Shown: in pieces, positions 8,727-17,641 of the stretch
How positions within the stretch are numbered: position 1 is the stretch's first letter
Layout: the number at the start of each line of letters is the position of its first letter
Assembly: GCA_030746935.1 (NCBI GenBank)
Contig: JASLLV010000005.1
Span: forward strand, 1 to 36,883
Reading direction: 5' to 3'
DNA: 36,883 bases
DNA from: Rhodospirillales bacterium
GTDB lineage: Bacteria; Pseudomonadota; Alphaproteobacteria; Rhodospirillales; JASLLV01
Position numbers and translations under genes: made by a program
Notes under the pieces: model-generated
The model's database searches: none
Seen by the model: the letters and a program-made list of their open reading frames with translations, nothing else
What the model was told of the DNA's origin: nothing

Positions 8727-10169
8727 ATGAACGACGCCCCTGCAAGACAGGAAGTCCAGCTCAAGTACCCCAAGTACAAGACCCATTTCTCGGAGTTCAT
8801 CGGGGTCGGCGCCAACGGCAACCTGTGGGTCGACGGCTGCGACTGCCAGGAACTGGCCGAGAAGTTCGGAACCCCGCTCTTTGTGCTTAGCGAGGCCCAG
8901 TTCCGCCACAACTACCGCCACTTTCGCGACGCGTTCCGGGCCGCTTACCCGGACGTCGAGGTCCTGTTCGCCAACAAGAGCGCCAACCAGCTCGCCGTAC
9001 GCCACATCTTCAACCAGGAAGGCGCCGGCGGCGACGCCTTCGGCCTTCAGGAGATGTACTACTCGCTGCTCACCGGCGCGGACACGTCCAAAATGGTGCT
9101 GAACGGCAGCAACAAGGAGGACGACGAGCTCGAGATGGCGGTCGCCAATAAAGTGTGCATCAACATCGACGCCATGGACGAACTCGACCGCATCGCCGCT
9201 GTCGCCAAGCGCCTGGGCGCGACCGGCGTTCCGCTCGGCATCCGCGTCAAGTTGGTGCTTGAAGACCTCAAGGACCGCTATGGCCAGCCCATGCACGGAG
9301 AAGGAAGCTTGCAGGAGCAGGCCGCGTCCCACAAGTGGGGCATGACCATGGACGAGACGGTCGAGCTGATCGGGCGCATCGACAAGATGCCCGACATGGA
9401 TCTGATCGAACTCCACTACCACCTGAGCCGCATGGACAACAAGGCGTCCGATTTTGCGGTGATGGCGCGCGAGATGATTGTCTGGACCGACGAGATCCGC
9501 AAAAAGACCGGCTGGACGGCGCCCACCATCGACATCGGCGGCGGCTGGACCTTCGGCCGCGCCGGCGGCACCGGCCCCGACCGTGCCGACGACGAAGCGA
9601 ACGCGGCCACTTTCGAGGACTACGGAACCGAAGTCTGCGAAGCGATCAAGGACGAGTGCAAGAAGCGGGACTTTCCGCTGCCGAAACTCAAGATGGAGCC
9701 GGGGCGCTCGATTTCGGGCAGCGCCGGCGTCGCCATCGGCCGCGTGGGCGCCGTCAAGAAGCACCCGACAAAGACCTGGATCAACTGCGACCTCAGCTCC
9801 AACATCATCACCTGGGTCAACTTCTGCAACTGGTGGTTCCCCATGTACCCGGTGAAGGATGCGCTCGCCAAGGCGACCCAGGTCGCGGACCTGGTAGGGC
9901 CGTTGTGCAGCTCCGACGAGCTCGGCCACGCTCGCGATTTCCCAGAGCTCGAGCGCGGCGATTACATCGCCCTGCTGGATTGCGGCGGTTACACCGAATC
10001 GACGATGGCCAGCTTCAATGCCCAGTTCTGGCCGGCAACGGTGCTCGTCAACGGCACCCAAGCCGACGTCATTACCGAGCGCATGCGCCTGAGTGACGTA
10101 ATGGGGCGCTTCAAGGTGCCGCCACGGCTTCTCGACGGCACTTACGGGCGGCTGCGCGAAAGCGGATAG
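8727..10169 (+). CDS. PLP-dependent fold-type III decarboxylase (diaminopimelate/ornithine decarboxylase-like)
   Basis: PLP-Lys context VLFANKSANQLAVRHIF, GGDAFGLQEMYYSLLTGA, TIDIGGGW, MEPGRSISGSAGV, CSSDELGHARDFPELERGDYIALLDCGGY. Confidence 0.87.
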   Translation: MNDAPARQEVQLKYPKYKTHFSEFIGVGANGNLWVDGCDCQELAEKFGTPLFVLSEAQFRHNYRHFRDAFRAAYPDVEVLFANKSANQLAVRHIFNQEGAGGDAFGLQEMYYSLLTGADTSKMVLNGSNKEDDELEMAVANKVCINIDAMDELDRIAAVAKRLGATGVPLGIRVKLVLEDLKDRYGQPMHGEGSLQEQAASHKWGMTMDETVELIGRIDKMPDMDLIELHYHLSRMDNKASDFAVMAREMIVWTDEIRKKTGWTAPTIDIGGGWTFGRAGGTGPDRADDEANAATFEDYGTEVCEAIKDECKKRDFPLPKLKMEPGRSISGSAGVAIGRVGAVKKHPTKTWINCDLSSNIITWVNFCNWWFPMYPVKDALAKATQVADLVGPLCSSDELGHARDFPELERGDYIALLDCGGYTESTMASFNAQFWPATVLVNGTQADVITERMRLSDVMGRFKVPPRLLDGTYGRLRESG

Positions 10170-10210
10170 GCGCGGCGCCGAGGTTCGGCCAAGCGGCCTT
10201 CCTTCGCGAT

Positions 10211-10250
10211 AACGGCGACGTCTCCCAGGCAGGCGTCGCCGTTTCTCTTT
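10211..10250 (+). terminator. Rho-independent terminator after the decarboxylase gene (possibly bidirectional with the convergent MFS gene)
   Basis: AACGGCGACG tctcccaggcagg CGTCGCCGTT: 10-bp perfect stem followed by TCTCTTT. Confidence 0.75.
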
Positions 10251-11472
10251 ATCTGGATGGTTCGCTGGCGGTCTTGCGCTGGCGGTGCTCGATCGCACCG
10301 ATGCCAAGCGAGAGTATCGTCATGGCGACGGCCGCGGCGATCATCAATTCGACGGCGCTCTCCCAGTTTCCCGCGACCGTCACCACCGCCGCCAGCGCCG
10401 GGGGCCCGGCAACGTTGCCGAGGTTGAGACCCTGGACCAAGAGCCCGTTCGTCGTCCCCATCTGGGCGGGCGTGGGCGCGAAGCTCGGGACCGCGGCCCG
10501 GAGCGCGGTCGGCGGCATCCCGCCAACCGCGGAAAACGCCAAGCAAAGCGCGTAGCGAGCTCCGTCCGAGAGGTCGGGATCGAATATCCCCACGGCAGCG
10601 AACCCCATCGCTGCCGCCGAGCCCGCCATCAGAAGCCAGCGCGGGAACCGGCGGTGCAACAACCAGCCGGCGATTAGGTTTCCGAGAACGTTGACCGCGA
10701 CGACGACCGCCGTCATGACCGCGGCGGCAGCCGATCCCATTCCCCGCTCTTCGATCAGGAATGTCGGCAACCAAACCATGACCGCGAGCCATTGGAACGT
10801 GAACAGCCCGAAGCAAAGCGCGAGAAGCCACGTGCCAAACTTGGAAACGGTTAGCCGAACGTTGCGCGCCAACGCCCCGTCGGGCGCCTGGCGTTGACCC
10901 GTGCTACCTTCGCGCCGCGTGCCCGCCGCGAGAACGACCATCCAGATTGCGGTCACGAACGCCGTCACCTGCCAAAGTCCCCTCCACCCCGAACTTTCGA
11001 GCAAAAGCGGCGATACCACGATCATCAGGGCGACGCCCACCGGCACGTTGGTGCTCCACACGCCAAGCACAAGAGCGCGATCGCCGACGCCGGCGGCCTG
11101 TGCGACCATCGACGGTGCCGCGACCGCGACCGCAAGGAACCCCAGCCCCTCGACGAGGCGCGCGCCAAGAAGTGACGGACCCGTCTCCGCGAAGCTTCCG
11201 GCCAAGCTTCCCGCGGCAAGGGCGCCCAGGCCGATCAACGTCAGGCGCCTGTGGCCGATGGTGTCGGCAACGCTTCCCGCGACGATGCCAAGCGCCAAGC
11301 CCGTCGCCGCGAAGGCTGAGACCAGCCAGCCGCCGACGATCAGGTTCAGGCCCAGCTCGGCACGCACGACCGGCATGGCTGGCGGCAGCTTTCCGACGTG
11401 GAAGGCGGCGATGTAGCCGGCGACGACGGCGAACAGGATCGTATTCCAGCGGGTGCCCTCGGTCCCGTTCAT
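10249..11472 (-). CDS. MFS transporter, paralog B
   Basis: MNGTEGTRWNTILFAVVAGYIAAFHVGKLPPAMPVVRAELGLNLIVGGWLVSAFAATGLALG…VADTIGHRRLTLIGLGALAAGS; clearly homologous to the MFS at 6452..7492. Confidence 0.88.
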   Translation of the reverse strand: MNGTEGTRWNTILFAVVAGYIAAFHVGKLPPAMPVVRAELGLNLIVGGWLVSAFAATGLALGIVAGSVADTIGHRRLTLIGLGALAAGSLAGSFAETGPSLLGARLVEGLGFLAVAVAAPSMVAQAAGVGDRALVLGVWSTNVPVGVALMIVVSPLLLESSGWRGLWQVTAFVTAIWMVVLAAGTRREGSTGQRQAPDGALARNVRLTVSKFGTWLLALCFGLFTFQWLAVMVWLPTFLIEERGMGSAAAAVMTAVVVAVNVLGNLIAGWLLHRRFPRWLLMAGSAAAMGFAAVGIFDPDLSDGARYALCLAFSAVGGMPPTALRAAVPSFAPTPAQMGTTNGLLVQGLNLGNVAGPPALAAVVTVAGNWESAVELMIAAAVAMTILSLGIGAIEHRQRKTASEPSR

Positions 11473-11687
11473 GTCGCTCCTCTCCCTCATCGGCCCGGTC
11501 TCGCAAGTCCAGCCGGATGGTCGCGCCAACGTTGGGCCGACGACGCCTCGGACGCAAGGGGGACTCCCCTCGCCCCGCCCCGGGGGCGTGATCGCGGGCG
11601 CGAGCATCGGTTGCGCCCGGTCCCGATCCCTGCCAAAAGAAAACCGGGTCCCGCGCCGAGTCGAAGCGATCGCGGGCGCCGGAGCGG

Positions 11688-12842
11688 ATGATGCGCAACG
11701 TGGTCATAGGAGGAATCGCCGGTGTCGTCGCCGGCGTCGTGATCGGGGCGACGATCGTTGCGCCGCGACTCGACCTCGCGGCCCGCGGCCCGTCGGCCGG
11801 AGTCGCCATCGAAGACGGCCCGCCAGGAATTGGGGATGGCTCGCCGCCATTGCCCGTCGACGGGGGCCCAAGCCTTCGCTGGCGGATGGTGAGCGCCTAC
11901 GCGACGACCCTTCCCCAGCTCGGCACCCTCGCCAAGCGGGTGGAAACGGAAATCGCGCGCGTGTCCGGGGGACGGTTCGAGGTGCGAGCCTTCGATCCCG
12001 ATGTCCTCGTACCGGCGGACGAGCTGTTCGGGGTCGTCGCGTCCGGAACCATCGACGCCGCCTTCGCGTCGCCATCGTCATGGGCGGACGAGGACCCGGC
12101 GTTCGATCTGTTCGCGGCCGCTCCCTTTGGTCCCGAGCCGGCAGAATACCTTGCCTGGATCTATTTCGGCGGCGGCCGCGAGCTGTTCGATGGACTGTTC
12201 CGTCGACGCAACGTCCACGCGCTCTTTTGCGGCCTGATCGCGCCCGAGGCTGGGGGCTGGTTCCGGGCCGAAGTCAACACCGTCGACGAGCTGCAGGGTT
12301 TGCGGATGCGGATCACCGGTCTGGGAGCGAAGGTGATGACGCGGCTCGGCGCCACCGCGGTTCCGATGGACGGCGGGGAAACGTTCATTGCCCTTGAAAA
12401 GGGCTCGCTGGAGGCGGCGGAATTCTTTACACCCGCGGTCGACGCGGCGCTGGATTTCCGCCGCCTCGGCAAACACTACTACTTCCCGGGTTGGCATCAG
12501 CCGGCGACGCTATTCGCCCTGATCGTCAACAAGGACCGGTGGGGCGAAGCCGATTCGGCGTCCAGAGCCCAGATCGAGACGGTGTGCGGCGACAACATCC
12601 GCTACGGCCTGGCCGAAGGCGAAGCGCTACAGTTCGCCGCGCTCGCCGAGATGGGCACCCAGGGCGTGAAGATGCACCGATGGTCCGACGTCATTCTCGA
12701 CGCCCTGGAATCGACATGGCTGGGCGTCGTCGAAGACGAGAGCGCCAAGGACGCAAGCTTCAAACGCGCCTGGGATTCGCTTGCGAGCTTTCGGCGCGAC
12801 TACGCCATCTGGAACGAGCTTGGATACGCGCGCGGGCGCTGA
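11688..12842 (+). CDS. TRAP transporter substrate-binding protein DctP family (orphan, no adjacent permease genes)
   Basis: N-terminal membrane anchor/signal; LRWRMVSAYATTLPQLGTLAKRVETEIARVSGGRFEVRAFDPDVLVPADELFGVVASGTIDAAFASPSSWADEDPAF, ELQGLRMRITGLGAKVMTRLGATAVPMDGGETFIALEKGSLEAAEFFTP. Confidence 0.87.
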   Translation: MMRNVVIGGIAGVVAGVVIGATIVAPRLDLAARGPSAGVAIEDGPPGIGDGSPPLPVDGGPSLRWRMVSAYATTLPQLGTLAKRVETEIARVSGGRFEVRAFDPDVLVPADELFGVVASGTIDAAFASPSSWADEDPAFDLFAAAPFGPEPAEYLAWIYFGGGRELFDGLFRRRNVHALFCGLIAPEAGGWFRAEVNTVDELQGLRMRITGLGAKVMTRLGATAVPMDGGETFIALEKGSLEAAEFFTPAVDAALDFRRLGKHYYFPGWHQPATLFALIVNKDRWGEADSASRAQIETVCGDNIRYGLAEGEALQFAALAEMGTQGVKMHRWSDVILDALESTWLGVVEDESAKDASFKRAWDSLASFRRDYAIWNELGYARGR

Positions 12843-13039
12843 CTTTATCTCTCGTATCGTGTTCGCGCCCGTCGGAGTCGGTTTCCCGGGCGTCGGCGAA
12901 TCGTCGCGGCAACCGCCGACATCGTTCCTTGGCAACGCGCTCACCCCTTGATCGCGGCCGGCGATTCCCTTACCTCTAGGCACCGTTTCCACTGCCCGGC
13001 CGGGCGAAACCCAAACCCCACCGCGGAGACCATGGCCCC

Positions 13040-13453
13040 ATGACCAACCCGAAGACCACGATCCTCGCGCTCGCGGCCGCGCTCGCGTTCGCCGCAGCAC
13101 CCGCTTTCGCCGAAGGCGACGCCGGGAACGGCGCCAAACTTTTCAAGAGAAAGTGCTTCGTCTGCCATACCATCGAGCAGGGCGCGAAGAACAAGGTGGG
13201 CCCGAACCTGTGGGCGGTGTTCGGGAACAAGCCAGGGATGGCCGAGGGCTACAAGTACTCGAAAAGCTATCTCGCGGCCGCCGAGAAAGGCCTGGTGTGG
13301 GACGATAAGGCGATCGACGCGTACATGATCGACCCGCGCAAGTTCATTCGCGAGGCGTCCGGCGATCCCAAGGGCAAGAGCAAGATGACCGTAAAGATCA
13401 AGAAGGATACCGAACGCGTCGACATCATCGCTTATGTGAAGACACAGAAGTAG
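13040..13453 (+). CDS. Class I cytochrome c (c2/c550-type)
   Basis: Signal peptide; heme motif CFVCH; GPNLWAVFGNKPGMAEGYKYSKSY; distal Met region KSKMTVKIKK. Confidence 0.93.
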   Translation: MTNPKTTILALAAALAFAAAPAFAEGDAGNGAKLFKRKCFVCHTIEQGAKNKVGPNLWAVFGNKPGMAEGYKYSKSYLAAAEKGLVWDDKAIDAYMIDPRKFIREASGDPKGKSKMTVKIKKDTERVDIIAYVKTQK

Positions 13454-13670
13454 GCGATTGTCGCCCGCGGTTCCCGGCCTCTGCGGGACTACCGGGTTGA
13501 CCGTGAAGAAAGGTCCTTCGCAAACGCTGAAGTCGTGCTTTTCTTCAATGTTTACAATGAAGAAGGCGGGCTAGAGTCGGCCCGCCGAGCCGCCTCAAGA
13601 GCCGAATGGGCCGCGTTCACGCCGGGGGGAAGTACACCAAGCCAACGGCGAGGGACTTTTTCACGACCGA

Positions 13671-14114
13671 CTACTCGCGGACGACCAGCACCGAACAGGT
13701 GGCGTGGCGGACGACCCGCGCCGCGTTGGGCCCCAGCAGATAGTCGGTCAACTCGGGCCGCTGCGCCGCCACAACGATCAGGTCGGCCTTGGTCTTTTGG
13801 GCCGCCTTCAGGATCTCCTCGTAGATGTTGCCGTAAGCGACAACGTGCTGGACGTTCACCGAATCAGGCACGTGGTCGCGCGACAGCGCGTGAAGGTCCT
13901 TGGTGGCGGCCGCGATCGCCTGAGTTTCATACCCTTCGGGAAAGTACTGGCCAACCGCGGTCATGCCGTAGTCGGGCACCACCGTCATCAGGTGCAAGTT
14001 CGCCCCAAACGCGCGGCAACACCCGAGCGCGCTCGGCAGGGCCTTGCGCCACGAGCTTTCCTCGTTGAGGTCGACGGGAAGCAGGATCTCGCCGTACATG
14101 ACCTGTCCGATCAC
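13671..14114 (-). CDS. Universal stress protein (UspA family), linked to the TRAP permease
   Basis: YGEILLPVDLNEESSWRKALPSAL…, ADLIVVAAQRPELTDYLLGPNAARVVRHATCSVLVVRE; GTG start overlaps the upstream permease stop codon. Confidence 0.9.
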   Translation of the reverse strand: MIGQVMYGEILLPVDLNEESSWRKALPSALGCCRAFGANLHLMTVVPDYGMTAVGQYFPEGYETQAIAAATKDLHALSRDHVPDSVNVQHVVAYGNIYEEILKAAQKTKADLIVVAAQRPELTDYLLGPNAARVVRHATCSVLVVRE

Positions 14115-16537
14115 CCGGAGCTAGCGGCAGGCGATGCGTCGTCACGACGGCGCCAGCGCAAATATTGCATCCCGATCACGAGGCCGAGCAGCGCGAGTGC
14201 GAAGGGATATACGAGTGCCTTCGGCGGTTGGCCGGGCTCTTCCAGGTCCACCGCGGTGACGTAGTCGCCGAAGCGCAACCCCACCCGCTCGGCCGGGCCC
14301 TCGACCGCGAGGTCGGTAACCGCGTAGCGGCCGTCGTCTTTAGGGGCGAGGACGACCCCGTACCGCCCCTTGAGCGCGGGTGCGCCCGCCTCGGGTGTCG
14401 GGATCAAGAACAGCTTGAACCGGTCGCCGTAGGGCGTTTCGCGCACCGCGTGCAGGCGCAGCATGCGCCCTGGCTCCGCCTCTACCTCGCCGGCGAGGAA
14501 ACGATCGAAGGGTATCTCGGCGAACGGCGGATTGATCATGTCCATGAAGAAGCCCGGCCGGAACAGCGCGACCATGACGACAATGAGGACCAGCGCCTCG
14601 TGCAGTTTGATCTTCACCAGCATCCAGCCTTGGGTGACGGAGCTGAAGCATAGGATGGCGATGAGCGAGACCACGAACACCATCAGCCCGTGCCAGACGC
14701 TCTCGACCCCGATCAGCAGAAGCTCGGCGTTGAAGATGAACACGAACGGCAGGATCGCGGTGCGGATGTCGTAGAGGAAGGACTGGACGCCGGTTTTCAT
14801 CGGATCGGCGCGCGAGATCGCGGACGCGGCGAAGGCGGCGAGACAGACGGGCGGCGTCGAATCCGCCATCAGCCCGAAGTAGAAGACGAACAGGTGCACC
14901 GCGATCAGCGGCAAGATCAAGCCGGAAGCGTTGCCGAGCTCGACCACCACGCCAGCGAGCAAGGAGGCGACGACGATGTAGTTCGCCGTGGTTGGTAGTC
15001 CCATGCCGAGGACCAGGCACAGAACCGCGGTCAAAATCAAAAGGACGTAGACGTTGCCGCCAGAGATCGCCTCGACGACGCCGACGAGCGCGTTGTTGAG
15101 GCCGGTGGACGAAACCGAGCCGACGATGATACCGGCCGCCGCGACCGCGACGGCGATGCTGACCATGTTGCGGGCCCCGGCGATTAGGCCGACGTAGACC
15201 TCCCTGACGCCCTCGACAATGGCCGACCCGGCCACCTGGCCACCGCCTGCGAGCATCGCCATAGCCGCGTGCTGGACGACGATGATCACCATCATCAGGA
15301 TGATGGAATAAAAGACCGCCGTGCCCGCGGTCCAACGCTCGACCATCAACAGCCAGATCAACACCACGATTGGGATCAGGAAATGGATGCCGGAGAAGAA
15401 GGTCCGGCGGAACGATGGAATCTCCGCGCGCGGAAGACCGCTCAAGCCCAGCTTCATCGCCTCAAGGTGCGAGATGTAGAAAAGCGCCATGTAGCTGATG
15501 ACGGCGGGAATCAAGGCGGCGGCGATGACGTCGAAGTACGAGATGCCGATGAATTCGGCGATGATAAAGGCCGCCGCGCCCATGATCGGCGGCATGATCT
15601 GGCCGTTGGTCGAGGCCGCCACCTCGATGGCGCCGGCCTTGACCGCCGGCATGCCCATGCGGCGCATCACCGGAATCGTGAAGGTCCCGGTGGTGACCAC
15701 GTTGGCGATCGACGAGCCCGAGATGGCGCCGGTCATCCCCGACGCCAGGATCGCCGCCTTGGCCGGCCCGCCGCGAAAGCGCCCGACCATGGCGAACGAG
15801 AGGTCCAGGAAGTACTTGCCGGCGCCGGCCTTCTCCAACAACGCGCCGAATAGCACGAACAGGAAGACGAAGCTGACCGAGACGTCGATCGGGATGCCGA
15901 AGATCGCTTCGCCGCCCAGCCACTGATAGCCGATCAGGCGATTGAGCGAGACCCCCTTGTGCGAGATGATCTCGGGCATCGACTGGCCGAAGATCGAATA
16001 CACCAGGAACACGCAGGCGACGATGACGAGCGGGATGCCGATGGCGCGCCGCGTCGCCTCGAGAAGTAGACCGATGCCGATCGCGCCAAGCACGGCCTCG
16101 GTCGGAAACGCGACGTCGACGCCGAACAGCGACACCTCGTTGACCAGAAGGACGCCCTGGCGCGCCACCAATCCTTCGTAGCCCAAGAACAAATAAAGCG
16201 CGGCCCCCGTGCCGAGCACCGCGAAGAGAAGATCGAGGGGCGGAATGCGCCCGTCGTCGGTCCGGCGCCCGCCGGGGAAGATCAGGAAACACAAGAGCAG
16301 CCCGAACGCCAGATGGATGCCCCGGGCGGGCACGTCGGCGATGATGCCGAAGCCGAACATGAACGGCAGCGGCGAAGCGATCCAAAGCTGGAATAACGAC
16401 CAAAGTGCTGCGATCGCGCCGATGACCAGCGCGACCCGCGGTCCGTGCCGGCGGCCGCTGTCCTCCAGCGCCTCGAGGGTTTGCCTAAGCTCTTCGGGCG
16501 CGCTATCCGGCTCTTCCGTGCTCGTCTCCGCCGTCAC
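14111..16537 (-). CDS. TRAP transporter fused permease (4TM/12TM, DctMQ fusion) with DUF3394-like C-terminal domain
   Basis: ATRRAIGIPLVIVACVFLVYSIFGQSMPEIISHKG, GGPAKAAILASGMTGAISGSSIANVVTTGTFTIPVMRRMGMPAVKAGAIEVAASTNGQIMPPIMGAAAFIIAE is the TAXI-type fused permease signature. Confidence 0.94.
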   Translation of the reverse strand: MTAETSTEEPDSAPEELRQTLEALEDSGRRHGPRVALVIGAIAALWSLFQLWIASPLPFMFGFGIIADVPARGIHLAFGLLLCFLIFPGGRRTDDGRIPPLDLLFAVLGTGAALYLFLGYEGLVARQGVLLVNEVSLFGVDVAFPTEAVLGAIGIGLLLEATRRAIGIPLVIVACVFLVYSIFGQSMPEIISHKGVSLNRLIGYQWLGGEAIFGIPIDVSVSFVFLFVLFGALLEKAGAGKYFLDLSFAMVGRFRGGPAKAAILASGMTGAISGSSIANVVTTGTFTIPVMRRMGMPAVKAGAIEVAASTNGQIMPPIMGAAAFIIAEFIGISYFDVIAAALIPAVISYMALFYISHLEAMKLGLSGLPRAEIPSFRRTFFSGIHFLIPIVVLIWLLMVERWTAGTAVFYSIILMMVIIVVQHAAMAMLAGGGQVAGSAIVEGVREVYVGLIAGARNMVSIAVAVAAAGIIVGSVSSTGLNNALVGVVEAISGGNVYVLLILTAVLCLVLGMGLPTTANYIVVASLLAGVVVELGNASGLILPLIAVHLFVFYFGLMADSTPPVCLAAFAASAISRADPMKTGVQSFLYDIRTAILPFVFIFNAELLLIGVESVWHGLMVFVVSLIAILCFSSVTQGWMLVKIKLHEALVLIVVMVALFRPGFFMDMINPPFAEIPFDRFLAGEVEAEPGRMLRLHAVRETPYGDRFKLFLIPTPEAGAPALKGRYGVVLAPKDDGRYAVTDLAVEGPAERVGLRFGDYVTAVDLEEPGQPPKALVYPFALALLGLVIGMQYLRWRRRDDASPAASSG

Positions 16538-16578
16538 CGCGTCCCCCCGCCCCCATCACGACCGTGCCGAACAAGATA

Positions 16579-16612
16579 CGGCCGGCGGCCCCGCATCAAG
16601 GGGCGCCGGCCG
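16579..16612 (-). terminator. GC-rich intercistronic stem-loop between the TAXI binding-protein gene and the fused permease gene
   Basis: Plus strand CGGCCGGCGGCCCC gcatcaa GGGGCGCCGGCCG: long stem with a single bulge, about 25 nt downstream of the binding-protein stop codon. Confidence 0.65.
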
Positions 16613-16636
16613 CAACGTTTCGGCGTCGGGCCGAAC

Positions 16637-17641
16637 CTACATCAAGCCCTTTTCCTTGTAGTACTTCACGGCGCCGGGATGGAGCGGCGCCGAAAGCGCG
16701 TTCCTGATCATATTCTTGGGATCGAGGTTGGCGAAGGCCGGGTGCAGAGCCCTGAAGTCGTCGAGATTCTCGAACACGGCCCGCGTGACCTCGTAAACGA
16801 TATCTTCGGCCACATCCGCGCTGGTCACGAAGGTAGCCATCACGCCGAAGGTGGTCACATCGCTGTCGGTGGTCTTGTACGTACCCTTCGGAATCGTGGC
16901 GAAGGCATAGTACGGGCGCTGTTCCACCAGCGTCTTCTCGACATCGCCTGTCAGGTTGATGATCTTCGCGTTGCAGCCGTCTGTCGCTACCGAGACGCCG
17001 GCGTTCGGCACCCCGACCGTGTATCCGTAAGCGTCGATCTTGCCGTCGCAAAGCGCCTTCGACTGCTCGGTCGAGGTCAGCTCCGTCGCGACCGCGAAAT
17101 CGCTGGTCTTGGTGCCGTAGCCGTCCATCAGCACTTCGGTGGTACCGCGCTGCCCGGAACCGGAGTTGCCGATGTTGAAGCGCTTGCCCTTGAGATCGCC
17201 CCACGACTCGATGCCCGAATTGGCGCCGACGATGATGTGATAGGGCTCGGGATGCACGGAAAAGACCGCCCGTAAGTTTTTGAACTCCTTCACCTTGTCG
17301 ACCGCAGAGCCGTTGTAGGCGTGATACTGCCAGTCTGATTGGGCGACGCCGAAGTCGAGTTCGCCCTCGGCGATCTGACCGATGTTGTAGGTGGAGCCGC
17401 CCGTGGAAGGCGCCGAGCATCGGATGCCGTGCTTACGCCCCGTCTTGCGCCCCTCGGCGGCCTCTTTGTGGACCATCCGGCAGACGGAGTTGCCGACCAC
17501 GAAATAGACCCCTGTCGGTCCGCCGGTGCCGATGGCGATGAAGCGGCTCGACTTGGAAGATTCGGTGAAGAGAAAGGCAGCAATGGCGACAACCGCAACA
17601 ACCGCCACCGCCAAAATCGAATAGGTCAACTTTTTCGTCAA
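16637..17641 (-). CDS. TAXI family TRAP transporter substrate-binding protein
   Basis: IAIGTGGPTGVYFVVGNSVCRMVHKEAAEG…RCSAPSTGGSTYNIGQIAEGELDFGVAQSDWQYHAYNG; TTG start preceded by GGAGGCGAAC. Confidence 0.93.
   Translation of the reverse strand: MTKKLTYSILAVAVVAVVAIAAFLFTESSKSSRFIAIGTGGPTGVYFVVGNSVCRMVHKEAAEGRKTGRKHGIRCSAPSTGGSTYNIGQIAEGELDFGVAQSDWQYHAYNGSAVDKVKEFKNLRAVFSVHPEPYHIIVGANSGIESWGDLKGKRFNIGNSGSGQRGTTEVLMDGYGTKTSDFAVATELTSTEQSKALCDGKIDAYGYTVGVPNAGVSVATDGCNAKIINLTGDVEKTLVEQRPYYAFATIPKGTYKTTDSDVTTFGVMATFVTSADVAEDIVYEVTRAVFENLDDFRALHPAFANLDPKNMIRNALSAPLHPGAVKYYKEKGLM

Noticed and set aside
8580-10307. 575-aa minus-strand ORF opposite the decarboxylase gene
   Set aside because: Overlaps a clear PLP-decarboxylase CDS in antisense; no recognisable domain; explained by third-position GC bias.
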